16,864 nucleotides of DNA from JBMNNU01 sp050942695 (GCA_050942695.1 JBMNNU010000036.1:1-16864), one strand, 5' to 3'; shown: positions 6,420-14,480, counted from the stretch's first letter. Notes: generated from the sequence alone by a model not told the origin. Program-made: numbers and translations.

Positions 6420-7404
6420 CCGTCGAAAGTATCCTATCTATCAGCTGGTCCGGCGTTATGCCCTCCGCCGTTGCCTCGAACTGCAGGATCATTCGATGTC
6501 GAAGAGCAGCTTTCGCCATCCGCTGGAGATCTCCAAAAGCCACGTTCCACCGACCTGCTTGCAGCGCTGCCACTTTCGAGGCCAGCACCAGGGCTTGCAA
6601 GCCCCGCGGGCTAGAGCCGAACCGAACAAATCGCTGGACCTCCTGCACTGTTGTCCGATCGGGGTGTGTAGCGCCGACCAGCCGGACGGCAAACCTCATT
6701 ACATGTGGAGCCACCACTACCTGCCGGGCCAACCTCATCGCCGCCAGCAGCTCCGCTGGTTCGATTACCGGGGATAGATCTGGTAGACCTTGTCCTGTAG
6801 TCCTTTCGGCGATCTCCGACAGTTCGTCATCGCTGGGGAACGGAACCATTATCTTAAAGAGAAATCGATCCAATTGGGCTTCCGGTAGAGGATAGGTGCC
6901 CTCCATCTCCAGAGGGTTCTGCGTGGCCAGCACGAAGAACGGCTCGGGGAGGGGGTAGGAGTGTCCTCCGGCGGTCACCGTATGCTCCTGCATCGCCTCC
7001 AGCAGCGCGCTTTGCGTGCGCGGGGTTGCCCTGTTGATCTCGTCCGCTAGGAGAAGGTTGGTGAATATCGGCCCCTCGGCAAAGCGGAGTCCCCCCGTTT
7101 CTCGGTCGAAAATCTGCGTTCCCGTAATATCCCCCGGCATAAGGTCGGGTGTGAACTGAACTCTCGCGAACTCTAGCCCCGTGACCTGTCCAAGCGTCCT
7201 CACCAGCAGGGTTTTTCCAAGGCCGGGCACACCCTCTAACAGCACATGTCCACCGGATATCAGCGCAGTCAGCGTTTCATCTACTACAGATCGCTGGCCT
7301 ACGATTACCCTGCCCAGGGCATCTTTCATCGCGTCGATTTTTGCTCTCAGCGTACCGTCCTCGGCCTCCAGCTCCGCGGCTGTGTCGGGATTGTTTTTAG
7401 CCAT
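6403..7404 (-). CDS. MoxR-family AAA+ ATPase
   Basis: A 333-residue ATPase of the MoxR family, full length. Walker A is GVPGLGKT (58-65); Walker B with the following helix is LLLADEINRATPRTQSALLE (117-136); sensor 1 is ATQNP (160-164), followed by GTYPLPEAQLDRF (169-181), the family hallmark. MoxR proteins are cytoplasmic hexameric chaperone-like ATPases that work with VWA proteins, of which three are encoded downstream (DUF58, BatA-like and double-VWA). The ATG is at 7402-7404, 35 bases after the preceding stop, with a weak Shine-Dalgarno (GGTG). The final residues VSPES and the stop come from the heptamer repeat, so the original C-terminus may have differed slightly. The gene symbol moxR is a family label, so none is assigned. 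Confidence 0.95.
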   Translation of the reverse strand: MAKNNPDTAAELEAEDGTLRAKIDAMKDALGRVIVGQRSVVDETLTALISGGHVLLEGVPGLGKTLLVRTLGQVTGLEFARVQFTPDLMPGDITGTQIFDRETGGLRFAEGPIFTNLLLADEINRATPRTQSALLEAMQEHTVTAGGHSYPLPEPFFVLATQNPLEMEGTYPLPEAQLDRFLFKIMVPFPSDDELSEIAERTTGQGLPDLSPVIEPAELLAAMRLARQVVVAPHVMRFAVRLVGATHPDRTTVQEVQRFVRFGSSPRGLQALVLASKVAALQAGRWNVAFGDLQRMAKAALRHRMILQFEATAEGITPDQLIDRILSTVSPES

Positions 7405-7439
7405 CCTACACCACTCAGTTCGAAGATCGTTTTATATGC

Positions 7440-9203
7440 TCATTCTTCAGGTTTGATTGCAGAAAAGTATCTCTGTACCAGCGTCTGCAACGCTGGCGGC
7501 AACTGCTTCCTGGATGCTGATTCCCTGGCAGCAGATTCGTATTCCCCATACACCTCGTTATATGGGAGTAGATTCCCAAGACTCACCTCTGACTCCGGCA
7601 TCTCTACAGTATCACCGCTCGCCCCGGCCGCGTCTCCCGGTGCCTGTACTCTCGGTCCGCCCTCGCCACCGATAAAGGAGGGTGCGTATATCTTTTCGTA
7701 TTGCGTCGATCCACGCTCGCTCGGAGCGATCCCCGCCCCGGCTCCCGCGGTTGTGGAACCGGCGTCTGCGCTTCCAGGCTTTCCAGGTGACGGCCCGCCT
7801 CCGGCGCCCGCCGCGGCGCCGGCACCGCTACCAGATCCGCCAACACCCGATGACGTTCCGCTACCGCTTCCGGACCCAATCCCGCTACCGCCGCTATCGG
7901 CGCTATTTTCACCGCCACCGGACCCGCTACCATTCCCCATTCCGCCACCACCACCGCCATCTAAATCGCTATTGCCCTCTCCTGCTTGGCTGGAGGCGCC
8001 AACACCGGCCTGTTGAGCTCCGCTGGTTGCCCCGCTCGCAACACCGCTGGCTGCTCCGCTCGCCGCGGCTCCGGTAGGCATCGCGCCCAGCGTCGCCCTC
8101 GCTTGTCCCAGCCCTGCCATAGCATTCTGCGCTGTTTGCAGCCCTACCGAACGGCGCATACCTTCAGCCAGCGTCGTCGCAAGGTCGCCCAGGGCTTCCT
8201 GTGTGTCCTCTGCCTCGCCGTTGCCATCGTTTTTCGCCCCCATCCGACTCGCCGCGTCGCGTAGCGCAGAGGCCAGAGACGGGGCGTCACGCGCAGCGTT
8301 GGCGCCCTTCTGCAAGGCCAACTGCAATCGCTGTCGCTCATCGGAGGACATCTGTTCCTCTCTTGCTGATAGCTCAGCCAGAGCCTTTTCTGCCTCCTCC
8401 AGATCCCGCTCCTCCAAGGCCTTAGCCAGGGCTCCCAGGTCACCGCTCTCCCCCCAGGTCGACGCCAGCCCTTCCAACGCTCGCTCCCAGGCGTAGTGCT
8501 CCTGTTGGGCCAGCGAAGCCAGCCTCTCCTGAGTCTCCTCCAGCGCTTTTGCGGCCTCCACAGCGCTCCTAGCTTCCTCTAACTGCTTCTCCAGCAACTC
8601 CAACTCGGCTTCTGTCTTTTGCACCAGCGGTTCATCTTTCGGCAAGGGGTCTAGCCGGGACTGCAGCTCTTCCACAGACTTCAGGGTTGCCGAGACCGCT
8701 GCGGCTTCGGCAGCCTGCTTGCCCCCCTCTCCCAGGATCGGTAAGGGGACAAGCGCCGCTATCGACAGCGCCCCCACCGCCAGCAGCAGATGCAACCACC
8801 GCCTCGAATCTGGAATAACCGGGTAATCCGTGGGAGAGAGTCTCGCTAATCCCCGTTGAGCTTCGTCGGATAGCAGGGGGGATACCGGATACCCCACCTC
8901 GGCCGCGTAGATCGCGCTGGTCACCCGCTCCTCCAGCCCTAGGCCATCGGCAACCCGAGCGGCCGCCCAGTTACCCGGCCAACCCTTGAGGGTGGCTACT
9001 GCGGTTCCGGTCAGAGCTACCATTAACCACGCGATTGCCGCGATATGCCATTGATCGTAGCCAACAAGCCGCCCACCAAGGCAAAACAGCGCGCCGCCTA
9101 AGACAGCTACCAGCAATCCGATCCGCAGCTTTTCCAGCAGCAGTCGTATCCGCAGCCTCTTTTTCAGCTCGACTAGCGTTGGATGAGCTGTGATAGGAGT
9201 CAC
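7440..9203 (-). CDS. Membrane-anchored coiled-coil protein with Gly/Ser-rich linker
   Basis: A 587-residue protein. Two N-terminal transmembrane segments (about 27-45 and 53-71) are followed by a short soluble region with ADGLGLEERVTSAIYAAE, a third segment (about 136-157), a long Glu/Ala/Leu-rich coiled coil (about 165-300), a Gly/Ser/Ala-rich low-complexity linker (about 365-480), and a conserved-looking tail (YEKIYAPSFIGGEG, then YNEVYGEYES, then VQRYFSAIKP). From memory, this layout and tail recur in uncharacterised proteins beside moxR in related bacteria. The GTG start at 9201-9203 is preferred: it overlaps the permease stop as GTGA and has AAGAGGG four bases upstream. ATG at 9216-9218 is an alternative. 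Orientation puts most of the protein outside the cell, as a possible scaffold between the ABC pair and MoxR; that is inference. Confidence 0.8.
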   Translation of the reverse strand: MTPITAHPTLVELKKRLRIRLLLEKLRIGLLVAVLGGALFCLGGRLVGYDQWHIAAIAWLMVALTGTAVATLKGWPGNWAAARVADGLGLEERVTSAIYAAEVGYPVSPLLSDEAQRGLARLSPTDYPVIPDSRRWLHLLLAVGALSIAALVPLPILGEGGKQAAEAAAVSATLKSVEELQSRLDPLPKDEPLVQKTEAELELLEKQLEEARSAVEAAKALEETQERLASLAQQEHYAWERALEGLASTWGESGDLGALAKALEERDLEEAEKALAELSAREEQMSSDERQRLQLALQKGANAARDAPSLASALRDAASRMGAKNDGNGEAEDTQEALGDLATTLAEGMRRSVGLQTAQNAMAGLGQARATLGAMPTGAAASGAASGVASGATSGAQQAGVGASSQAGEGNSDLDGGGGGGMGNGSGSGGGENSADSGGSGIGSGSGSGTSSGVGGSGSGAGAAAGAGGGPSPGKPGSADAGSTTAGAGAGIAPSERGSTQYEKIYAPSFIGGEGGPRVQAPGDAAGASGDTVEMPESEVSLGNLLPYNEVYGEYESAARESASRKQLPPALQTLVQRYFSAIKPEE

Positions 9204-10309
9204 TTCGCCCTCTTCCATCTCTTTAGAGGTGTTATTGCAATGGCAGATAGCAGCAAGCAAACCAGGGTAACCGTAGCGTTGATGATGAAGTTGTACACCC
9301 ACGGCGCCCAGGTAGTAACAGTCTCTGGCTGGTTGGTCGTCGGATTGCTTCCCGTTATGTATATTGCCGTTGCGACCGAGCTGGTCGGCGCAACCCCGGA
9401 GATCAAACCAGACCTCATCCCAAATACCAGCAAACTCGCTATGGAGCTGATCTGTAGCCCTCCTGCAGAGCTACCTGGTAGCACAGATGTAAGAGAAACC
9501 AGAGGGCTGGCATATAGATAAGCAGGGGGAGGACCCAGCTCCGGCGTCCCTCCACGGTATATCTGACTGGTGATGGTCGCCGCGGTCGAAACGAACGGCA
9601 TCCCGAAAACCAAAGTAAGCACCAAGAGATAAGTAATTACCGAAGCCACGATGGTTCTCTTTAGCACGGCGCTCAGCAACAGCCCAATCGCCGCGTAGGT
9701 GACCGCCGTAACGATAGCCACAGCCAGCACCATCCCCAGGTTGAAGAGAGGAATGCCTCCGAAAAGGTACACCAAGGCGAAAACCGGCAGCGATGCCACC
9801 AACAAGAATAGAATGTAGAACAGCGACCCCAACAGCTTGCCGCTAACTAAACCCAGCGCCGAGGCTCGAGTAACCAGCAGTAGATCCAGAGTGCGGCGCT
9901 CCCTTTCTCCGCTTATTGCCCCCACGGTGAGCGTGGGAGTAATAATCGCTAGCATCAACACGGATCCAAGGGCGAGAGCCGAAAAGAGCTGTATGCCGAT
10001 TATGGGAGAGATCGCTCCACCAGCCCTTTCCATCAGGAGCAGAAACCCAGCCACACCCGCCGCCATAGCCCCAAGGTAGCCGGTAAGCATCCACATCGGC
10101 CGCCATCCACGGCTTCTAGATCGCATCTCCTTGGCCAGGAGACCCCTCATTCCCAGCGACAGCCCTGTTCGGAACTCCGCAAGAACCTTTCCGCCTGTCA
10201 CCAGATAAAGAAGCCCGAAAAGCAGCCCCACCAGCAATACCATAGCTCCGATCCAGTAGAAAATGGAGGTAGTATCAGTTGTGCTTTGAACAGGCATCGC
10301 TACATCCAT
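9200..10309 (-). CDS. ABC-2 type transporter permease
   Basis: About 369 residues of a polytopic membrane protein. Counting from an upstream ATG at 10313-10315, the hydrophobic segments lie near 18-40, 78-97, 108-130, 158-183, 190-213, 220-240 and 335-360. Between the third and fourth sits GAISGERERRTLDLLLVTRA, the cytoplasmic coupling motif of ABC-2 permeases of the NosY/GldF type. ATG at 10307-10309 is chosen because GGAG lies 8 bases upstream of it and only 2 bases before the other ATG. It follows its ATPase gene by about 40 bases, and its stop overlaps the next start (GTGA). An extracytoplasmic loop of about 90 residues before the last segment is long for the family. Exporter or mechanotransmission roles are both possible; the substrate is unknown. 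Confidence 0.88.
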   Translation of the reverse strand: MDVAMPVQSTTDTTSIFYWIGAMVLLVGLLFGLLYLVTGGKVLAEFRTGLSLGMRGLLAKEMRSRSRGWRPMWMLTGYLGAMAAGVAGFLLLMERAGGAISPIIGIQLFSALALGSVLMLAIITPTLTVGAISGERERRTLDLLLVTRASALGLVSGKLLGSLFYILFLLVASLPVFALVYLFGGIPLFNLGMVLAVAIVTAVTYAAIGLLLSAVLKRTIVASVITYLLVLTLVFGMPFVSTAATITSQIYRGGTPELGPPPAYLYASPLVSLTSVLPGSSAGGLQISSIASLLVFGMRSGLISGVAPTSSVATAIYITGSNPTTNQPETVTTWAPWVYNFIINATVTLVCLLLSAIAITPLKRWKRAK

Positions 10310-10349
10310 CGGCATATCTCCAAATCATTCAGCACGCGTCATTGTTTCC

Positions 10350-11270
10350 TTATCCACCATTCCGAGTCAGTTCTAGGAAGGCGGTCTCCAAGCTGTTTTC
10401 CAGCTCCATGAACTTGATTATGGGGATTCCCTCCGCCACGACAGCGCTTAGCACCGCTGCCGCGCCCTCTGCGCCCCCCTCACAGTGGAATCGAATCTGT
10501 CCATCTTCGACTTCGATACCGCCCACGCTATTCAGTCGTTCCAGTATCGTCACCGTTCGCTCGGTATCCTTCAAGGGGTGAAGCAGGTAGCTGGGCTGCT
10601 CTGCAGCCCACAGTAGCTCCTTAACAGTGCCTTCACGGACCAATTTGCCCGCGGCAATAACCCCGATATGTGTGCACAGATCGGCCAGTTCCGACAGAAT
10701 ATGCGAGCTGATCAGGATCGTCTTGCCCATGCGTCCCAACTCTTTCAGCAGCTCCCTCATCTCCACCCTTGCAACAGGGTCCAGCCCGCTGGCAGGTTCG
10801 TCGAGCAGCAGCAGTTGCGGGTCGTGGACTAGAGCTCGAGCCAGACAAAGGCGCTGCTGCATCCCGCGAGACAGGGCTTCCACGTAGTCGTCGCGCTTGT
10901 GCCCCAGGTCGACCAGCTCCAGCAGGTTGTCTCTCAGGGCAACTGCCGCAGTCCCCCTCAAACCGTGCAGAGAGGCGTAGAACTCCAGATACTCTCCCAC
11001 CTTCAAATCGTCGTACACACCGAAGAAATCGGGCATGTACCCCATTATTTTCCGCACCCGATGGGGGTACCGGAAAATGTCGATCCCCGCTACTTCGACT
11101 TCGCCTCCATCGGGGAGCATGAGGGTGGCTAGAATCCTGAGAGTCGTGGTCTTCCCGGCACCGTTTTGCCCGATAAAACCGTAGATCGCACCATCAGGAA
11201 CGGTGAGGTTGAGCCCGTCCAGCGCGGTAGTCCGGCCATAGCGTTTGCGCAACTGTTGGATGCGGATCAC
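10350..11270 (-). CDS. ABC transporter ATP-binding protein
   Basis: A 306-residue nucleotide-binding subunit with all expected motifs: Walker A GQNGAGKTT (34-42), signature LSRGMQQ (133-139), Walker B LLLLDEP (153-159), D-loop SGLD (161-164) and switch histidine H190 (SSHI). The roughly 80-residue C-terminal extension is typical of ATPases paired with ABC-2 permeases (CcmA/NosF/GldA type). The start is GTG at 11268-11270, overlapping the upstream TGA as GTGA, so its translation is likely coupled to the 939-residue protein. The permease follows directly. It drives the cytoplasmic side of the predicted transport complex. Confidence 0.95.
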   Translation of the reverse strand: MIRIQQLRKRYGRTTALDGLNLTVPDGAIYGFIGQNGAGKTTTLRILATLMLPDGGEVEVAGIDIFRYPHRVRKIMGYMPDFFGVYDDLKVGEYLEFYASLHGLRGTAAVALRDNLLELVDLGHKRDDYVEALSRGMQQRLCLARALVHDPQLLLLDEPASGLDPVARVEMRELLKELGRMGKTILISSHILSELADLCTHIGVIAAGKLVREGTVKELLWAAEQPSYLLHPLKDTERTVTILERLNSVGGIEVEDGQIRFHCEGGAEGAAAVLSAVVAEGIPIIKFMELENSLETAFLELTRNGG

Positions 11271-14086
11271 TCTTCCACCGTCCCTTCTATCACCATCTCA
11301 GGCTGGATGATGCGGATCAACTGGTCCATAGCGGTACCGACCTGGATTTTGATCTGGCCGTTTGCGCCGATGTACGGTGACGCCGGCGAAATCCGAGCCT
11401 CCTCTTGCCCTCCCGGCAGCTTATCCCAGGTCGCAGTTTGCCAGTTGTAGATTGAGAACACGCCTTCTCCGGCCGCGCCGGGAACGAGGTCGGGCCCGGG
11501 AGGCGTTCTCACGCCTGTATCGATAGGTGTCGCGCTCCCGATCTGGCGAGTCGACACCACTATCGTCTCGACCTTGGCCTTCGCCGTTAACGGTGGAGTG
11601 AAGCCGTAAACGATCGAGCCGCCGTACAGCTCTATCCATGACATGGCGCCATCGCTACCCCCGCCTATCCCTCTGGTGTTCTGCTCAACAATTGTCGGCA
11701 GGATCAATCCTGAGGGTATCGAAAATGGTCCCGCGGGGAAGTCTATCTTGAGTGGCTGCTCGATGACGGCTAGGAAGAACGTAGGATGGTTTCCGGCACT
11801 CGGCAACTGGTCGTCCACCTGGGATCGTGTGAAAGCCAGGAAGGTCAGAGGCATGGACTGCCCTCCGGGGCCGAATGGGTTGGTATTCATAGCGCTGATG
11901 GCCGAGTCCATCAGCCTGACGCGGCGTTGGATCTCCGGGTCCGGAGGCAGCTCGTACTGCTCGGGCATATATGGCGGCACTGCAGGCATCGGAGCCGGCG
12001 TCGGGGTAGCAGTCGCAGCGCTCCCAGGCGTGTTAGTCGGGGTTGGAGTCGGTTCTGTAACTGTGGGTGATGGCGATCCGGCCTGAGCAGGCGTTGGAGT
12101 GGCGGTTGCGGTTGGGGTTGCCTCGCGTGCAGGAGCATTCCGAGGTTGCGCGGCTGGCATAGGAGCAGGCACCGCCACCACAGGCGCGGCTCTATACGTC
12201 ACACCTACACCGTAGGAACTGTCCTTCATGGGTTGTCCCAAAAGGCGATACGCCAGTGATGGGCCTCCCCGGTAGGGGTCCGTTGCCGGGATAGGATCCA
12301 CCGCTACCTGGGCTGTTTGGCCGGGTGCGAGATCACCGAGCTTCACCAGGCTCTGCCCGGCGACCACAGCCGCATCCTCCAGCATGTAGGGGGTATCGTT
12401 GGTCACTGTTCCCTTTACGATACCCTCTTCCAGTCTTAGCTTCGCGGTGATGCCTCCGGCGGTTTGGCCCAGGTCCCGAGACATAGCCACCGATCTCATC
12501 CCCCACTGATCCGATTCAAATTCCACGCGGGCATTGCGCCCTTTGACAACTCTGAATGGAGGTTCAGTGTTCTCCTGCCCGGATATCCATCCCAGCCCGA
12601 AGGGTCCAGACCCGCGGCTGACTACCTTTACCGGTACATCCCCCTGTACGCTCACTGATAGATCTTCGTGAGTTGGCGCATAGAAGCCCGCGACGAGCCA
12701 CTCTCGAGCTTGGCCCGCCTCAGGCTCAAGCCTAAGGTACGCTACGACGTTGGTCAGAACGTCCCGCCCCTCTCGGCCTATGCCCAGGAAGTAAAGACTC
12801 CCTGATATCAGCAGTGCAGCGGCGGGGACGCTGACCCAGATCCAGCCCCGTTTGTCGGCGCGCCACAACACGATATGCAGCACAGGTCCCACAGCCAACG
12901 CGAATATACCCAGTAAGGCCGCCACTATCTGCCAATCCGGAAAGGCTTCGGGGGGCATCGCATCAACCACCCCTTGAAGCTGCATGGCTATGTCACGCCC
13001 CTCCATCTGGATAGCGCGCATCTTTTCGTTTTCACCGGGTGCCGGTAGGGCCGGTTCCAGCGCTTTGTACAGCAACGTTGGCGTCCCCGACCAGGAAGCG
13101 AGTGGCTCAAGCGCCGGATCGACGCCAAGTAGGGTCACAGTACCTCGACCCACCCCTAACCGCCATGCCAGTGGATTATCGCCGCTGCCGGCCAACAGCG
13201 CTCCCCCCTCCAGGTGGAAGGGGGTAGATGGTCCCTTTTCGAGCGGCGGATCGCTCACCCCCGCCCAGGCGGCCAGCGGAGAGAGATCGGCGGCGCTTTC
13301 CATGGCGTCGAGCCTGACCGGCAGGTTATCGGGAGGGAGCGCCGCCACGGTTTGAGCGGCGCTTGGGCCGCCGGATATCACCAGGTGCCCTCCCGCTGCT
13401 ACCCAATCGATCAGAACCCGACGCTGCTCCCCAGTCAACGTAACCGCTGCGTCGCCCTGTATCACCAGACCGCTCAGGGCATTCAGCAGCTCAGCCGATG
13501 AAGGGATGTCGGTCGCCGACAGCTTAGCCACGCTGAGCGGAACAGGCAGCCCTTGCACGGGTAGTTCGATCGATGAGAGAGCCCTGGCAACCGAAGGAGA
13601 CTCAGCCAGGACGGCTACCAGCGGCCAGTAGGGGGTCCGATTTGAGCGGAAATCCACCCTCTGTTCCGCCAGGACTTGCCCGCCGGAGGATACCTGGACT
13701 GTTCCGGCCGCTATCGACGATCCGCCCATGATCTCCCCGGGGACCCAGAGCGTTACCTCTTTGGACACCGCGGCCGGCAGGGCTACCTCCTCCCCGTAAG
13801 CGCCCACCGAGTACTCCATGGGAGTTGCTTGAGGACCTGGTTGGTACCGCGATTTGAGAACGATTTCGACTCTAACGTTGGCATCGGCTGCCCCACCGGT
13901 AACCCGAAGCTTTACCGGGTTCCAGCACCCCGGCACAACAGAGCCGTCCCAGCCAGCTTGAAGCACCTCGATTCCCACTTCGGACGCAGATGCATTCGAT
14001 GGTACGAGTAAGATCGCGGTTGTAGCCATCAAAGCCACTATTAACAGGCGCACAAGTAATCCGCCGTCGATAATTCGATTTTTCAC
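11267..14086 (-). CDS. Large secreted and membrane-anchored protein with Pro/Thr linker
   Basis: A 939-residue protein starting at GTG (14084-14086), with GGGGAG six bases upstream. A signal-anchor lies at about 10-34 (ending near NASAS). A beta-rich region and an amidotransferase-like flavodoxin fold (about 150-345, with VLIDWVAAGGHLVISGG at 224-240) follow. Two close transmembrane segments lie at about 384-408 and 414-435, joined by a basic turn (RADKR). A beta-rich domain (about 465-632), a Pro/Thr-rich linker (about 634-706) and a terminal beta-rich domain (to 939) complete it. The basic turn predicts all large domains outside the cell. It heads the operon, overlapping the ABC ATPase start by 4 bases. 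I do not recognise a named family; uncharacterised ABC-associated envelope proteins (GldG-like in position) are the nearest analogy. The function is unknown. Confidence 0.82.
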   Translation of the reverse strand: MKNRIIDGGLLVRLLIVALMATTAILLVPSNASASEVGIEVLQAGWDGSVVPGCWNPVKLRVTGGAADANVRVEIVLKSRYQPGPQATPMEYSVGAYGEEVALPAAVSKEVTLWVPGEIMGGSSIAAGTVQVSSGGQVLAEQRVDFRSNRTPYWPLVAVLAESPSVARALSSIELPVQGLPVPLSVAKLSATDIPSSAELLNALSGLVIQGDAAVTLTGEQRRVLIDWVAAGGHLVISGGPSAAQTVAALPPDNLPVRLDAMESAADLSPLAAWAGVSDPPLEKGPSTPFHLEGGALLAGSGDNPLAWRLGVGRGTVTLLGVDPALEPLASWSGTPTLLYKALEPALPAPGENEKMRAIQMEGRDIAMQLQGVVDAMPPEAFPDWQIVAALLGIFALAVGPVLHIVLWRADKRGWIWVSVPAAALLISGSLYFLGIGREGRDVLTNVVAYLRLEPEAGQAREWLVAGFYAPTHEDLSVSVQGDVPVKVVSRGSGPFGLGWISGQENTEPPFRVVKGRNARVEFESDQWGMRSVAMSRDLGQTAGGITAKLRLEEGIVKGTVTNDTPYMLEDAAVVAGQSLVKLGDLAPGQTAQVAVDPIPATDPYRGGPSLAYRLLGQPMKDSSYGVGVTYRAAPVVAVPAPMPAAQPRNAPAREATPTATATPTPAQAGSPSPTVTEPTPTPTNTPGSAATATPTPAPMPAVPPYMPEQYELPPDPEIQRRVRLMDSAISAMNTNPFGPGGQSMPLTFLAFTRSQVDDQLPSAGNHPTFFLAVIEQPLKIDFPAGPFSIPSGLILPTIVEQNTRGIGGGSDGAMSWIELYGGSIVYGFTPPLTAKAKVETIVVSTRQIGSATPIDTGVRTPPGPDLVPGAAGEGVFSIYNWQTATWDKLPGGQEEARISPASPYIGANGQIKIQVGTAMDQLIRIIQPEMVIEGTVEE

Positions 14087-14119
14087 TATCTACTCCCCAA
14101 TCCCAGCAGTACACCCTCC

Positions 14120-14148
14120 ATCATAAAGAACGTTCGAAGCAGCGTCTA
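14120..14148 (-). promoter_or_regulatory. Promoter of the envelope cluster
   Basis: On the minus strand, TAGACG (14143-14148, 4 of 6 to TTGACA), a 17-base spacer, and TATGAT (14120-14125, 5 of 6 to TATAAT). The predicted transcript starts near 14113, giving a leader of about 27 bases that contains the GGGGAG ribosome binding site. The spacing and -10 are good for a housekeeping sigma factor. Confidence 0.55.
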
Positions 14149-14298
14149 GGTTCCCGTATTTGGCCTACAAATCATAAAAAACAGCCACTTGAAGAACGTG
14201 AGAGATGGCATTAAGTTACGCCTAAGCCAACAAGGTTCGGAAATCCCAGGAAGAGCTGATTGCGAGGATACCGCAAAAACGCGACTTAAGTTCGAAAA

Positions 14299-14376
14299 AT
14301 CCACAGATTACACAGAATGCACAGCTTATTGCATAATCCGGATGGTCCATCTGTGATTTCTCTGAAATCTGTGGAT
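14299..14376. repeat. CCACAGATT-type simple repeat in inverted orientation
   Basis: ATCCACAGATT (14299-14309) and AATCTGTGGAT (14366-14376) are perfect complements 56 bases apart. Partial units (ACACAGAAT, GCACAG on the left; ATCTGTG on the right) continue each arm. Short repeats of the form ATCCACAGATTACACAGATT are familiar extragenic sequences in several bacterial groups. The right arm also contains TGTGGATAA, which matches a DnaA box by chance of composition. Confidence 0.55.
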
Positions 14377-14385
14377 AAGTACCTC

Positions 14386-14404
14386 GTCGGGGGCGAGCCC
14401 CGAC
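14386..14404. repeat. GC-rich hairpin
   Basis: GTCGGGG (14386-14392) and CCCCGAC (14398-14404) form a perfect 7-pair stem with a GCGAG loop. No T-tract follows on either strand. It may be part of an extragenic repeat or a structural barrier between the divergent promoters. Confidence 0.45.
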
Positions 14405-14439
14405 ACTGCAGCATTGTGAATCCTGCTGTGAACCATGCG

Positions 14440-14469
14440 TGGATAAGCCCTATTGGGCACACATATTAT
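14440..14469 (+). promoter_or_regulatory. Candidate promoter of the epimerase gene
   Basis: TGGATA (14440-14445, 4 of 6 to TTGACA) is followed after 18 bases by TATTAT (14464-14469, 5 of 6 to TATAAT). The start of transcription would be near 14476. AGGAGG at 14485-14490 then lies in a very short leader. The -35 is weak, as expected for a promoter that might need regulation. Confidence 0.4.
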
Positions 14470-14480
14470 AGAATAGGGCT
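14446..14480. promoter_or_regulatory. Operator-like inverted repeat
   Basis: AGCCCTATT (14446-14454) and AATAGGGCT (14472-14480) form a perfect 9-base inverted repeat with a 17-base spacer. Half-site centres are 26 bases apart, about two and a half helical turns. The arms flank the predicted -10 and cover the predicted start of transcription. A dimeric repressor site is the simplest reading; no regulator gene is in the window. Confidence 0.45.

Noticed and set aside
5975..6895. 306-codon plus-strand open frame
   Set aside because: It runs through dispersed repeats and then antisense to moxR, which has full catalytic motifs; its product has no recognisable features.
7790..8090. Low-complexity GC-rich stretch as an intergenic repeat
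   Set aside because: It encodes the Gly/Ser/Ala linker of the coiled-coil protein in an uninterrupted frame.
9204..9302. Upstream extension of the coiled-coil protein to an ATG at 9302
   Set aside because: It would overlap the permease gene by about 100 bases and adds no conserved sequence; the GTG at 9203 overlaps the stop and has a suitable ribosome binding site.
11960..12135. Tandem-looking GGCGTTGGAGTC-like sequence as a DNA repeat or CRISPR
   Set aside because: It is the coding sequence of the Pro/Thr-rich linker; the periodicity follows from Thr-Pro codons, with no spacers.
14205..14336. Short plus-strand frame interrupted by stops, as a possible gene remnant
   Set aside because: No recognisable domain, and its end reads through the CCACAGATT repeat. 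It was left as a note only.
14370..14440. DnaA-box-like TGTGGATAA at 14370-14378 and a near match at 14439-14447, suggesting an origin
   Set aside because: The first lies within the CCACAGATT repeat, there are only one or two matches, and no dnaA, dnaN or AT-rich unwinding region is near.
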